NCBI RefSeq assembly: GCF_004359215.1
Contig: NC_090623.1
Span: 2,038,774 to 2,102,773 of the forward strand
Origin: Bremia lactucae
Lineage: Eukaryota; Oomycota; Peronosporomycetes; Peronosporales; Peronosporaceae
DNA: 64,000 bases
Direction of reading: 5' to 3'
Shown: positions 63,974-64,000 of the stretch, in pieces
Position numbering within the stretch: position 1 is the first letter of the stretch
How the letters are laid out: each line of letters starts with the position of its first letter
Program-made: the position numbers and the translations under genes
Notes under the pieces: generated by a model
Seen by the model: the letters and a program-made list of their open reading frames with translations, nothing else
Databases searched by the model: none
What the model was told of the DNA's origin: nothing

Positions 63974-64000
63974 CTCTGCATAATTGCGAGAGTACTTGTG

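Larger units (their letters stand above)
59757..64000 (-). mobile_element. Element B: Ty3/gypsy chromovirus, 5' part beyond window
   Basis: On the minus strand: RNase H (63973-63380), integrase (63612-62300), chromodomain (61641-61267), 3' LTR (60207-59757). A plus-strand ORF occupies the space between chromodomain and LTR, and a piece of integrase C-terminus is inverted at 61850-62117. The right part continues past base 64000. Confidence 0.85.

Overview
The window looks like a gene-sparse, repeat-rich contig from an oomycete, most likely a downy mildew or close relative in the Peronosporales. The support is intron-less genes with oomycete-style ABCG transporters, secreted proteins with degenerate RXLR-EER motifs, and dense Ty3/gypsy, copia, LINE and SINE debris of kinds familiar from Phytophthora, Bremia and Plasmopara. 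The species call is inference. Three assembly gaps (6476-6575, 46276-46519, 53791-53890) interrupt the sequence, and two of them abut LTR ends.

Layout. 1-1449: LTR fragments, including a solo LTR at 551-978 with a perfect 5-bp target duplication. 1450-3672: an intact ABCG half-transporter on the minus strand. 3673-17200: a transposon graveyard containing a LINE reverse-transcriptase remnant (about 6880-7810) and one long decayed minus-strand gypsy element (about 8170-16484) that carries an exact 4 x 120-bp tandem repeat inside its coding region. 18036-34847 is the gene island: an ABCG transporter with a signal peptide and Cys-rich ectodomain (18036-20780, plus); a short secreted RXLX-DER protein (21032-21367, minus); a full-size ABCG-like protein (23455-29318, minus) with degenerate ATPase motifs, a roughly 670-residue N-terminal extension and a 1-base frameshift; two secreted, C-terminally membrane-anchored effector-like proteins (30337-31533 and 33846-34847, both minus); and, between those two, an XRCC4-like end-joining protein (32414-33499, plus). 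35572-64000 is almost entirely nested retrotransposons: gypsy elements A, C, G, H and B, a SINE with a perfect 16-bp target duplication, a copia element broken by an inversion, and a LINE sitting inside the copia element.

How the parts relate. Three ABCG-type proteins share the island with three secreted effector-like proteins, typical of an accessory region in a plant-associated oomycete. XRCC4 is the only recognisable housekeeping gene. The gypsy elements share LTR termini (TGTAACGGGG / CCCCGTTACA), hairpins in the last LTR segment next to the primer-binding site, and, in several lineages, an extra open reading frame on the strand opposite to pol between the end of pol and the 3' LTR. These last two features, together with the catalytically degenerate ABCG protein, are the observations I consider most likely to be under-described.
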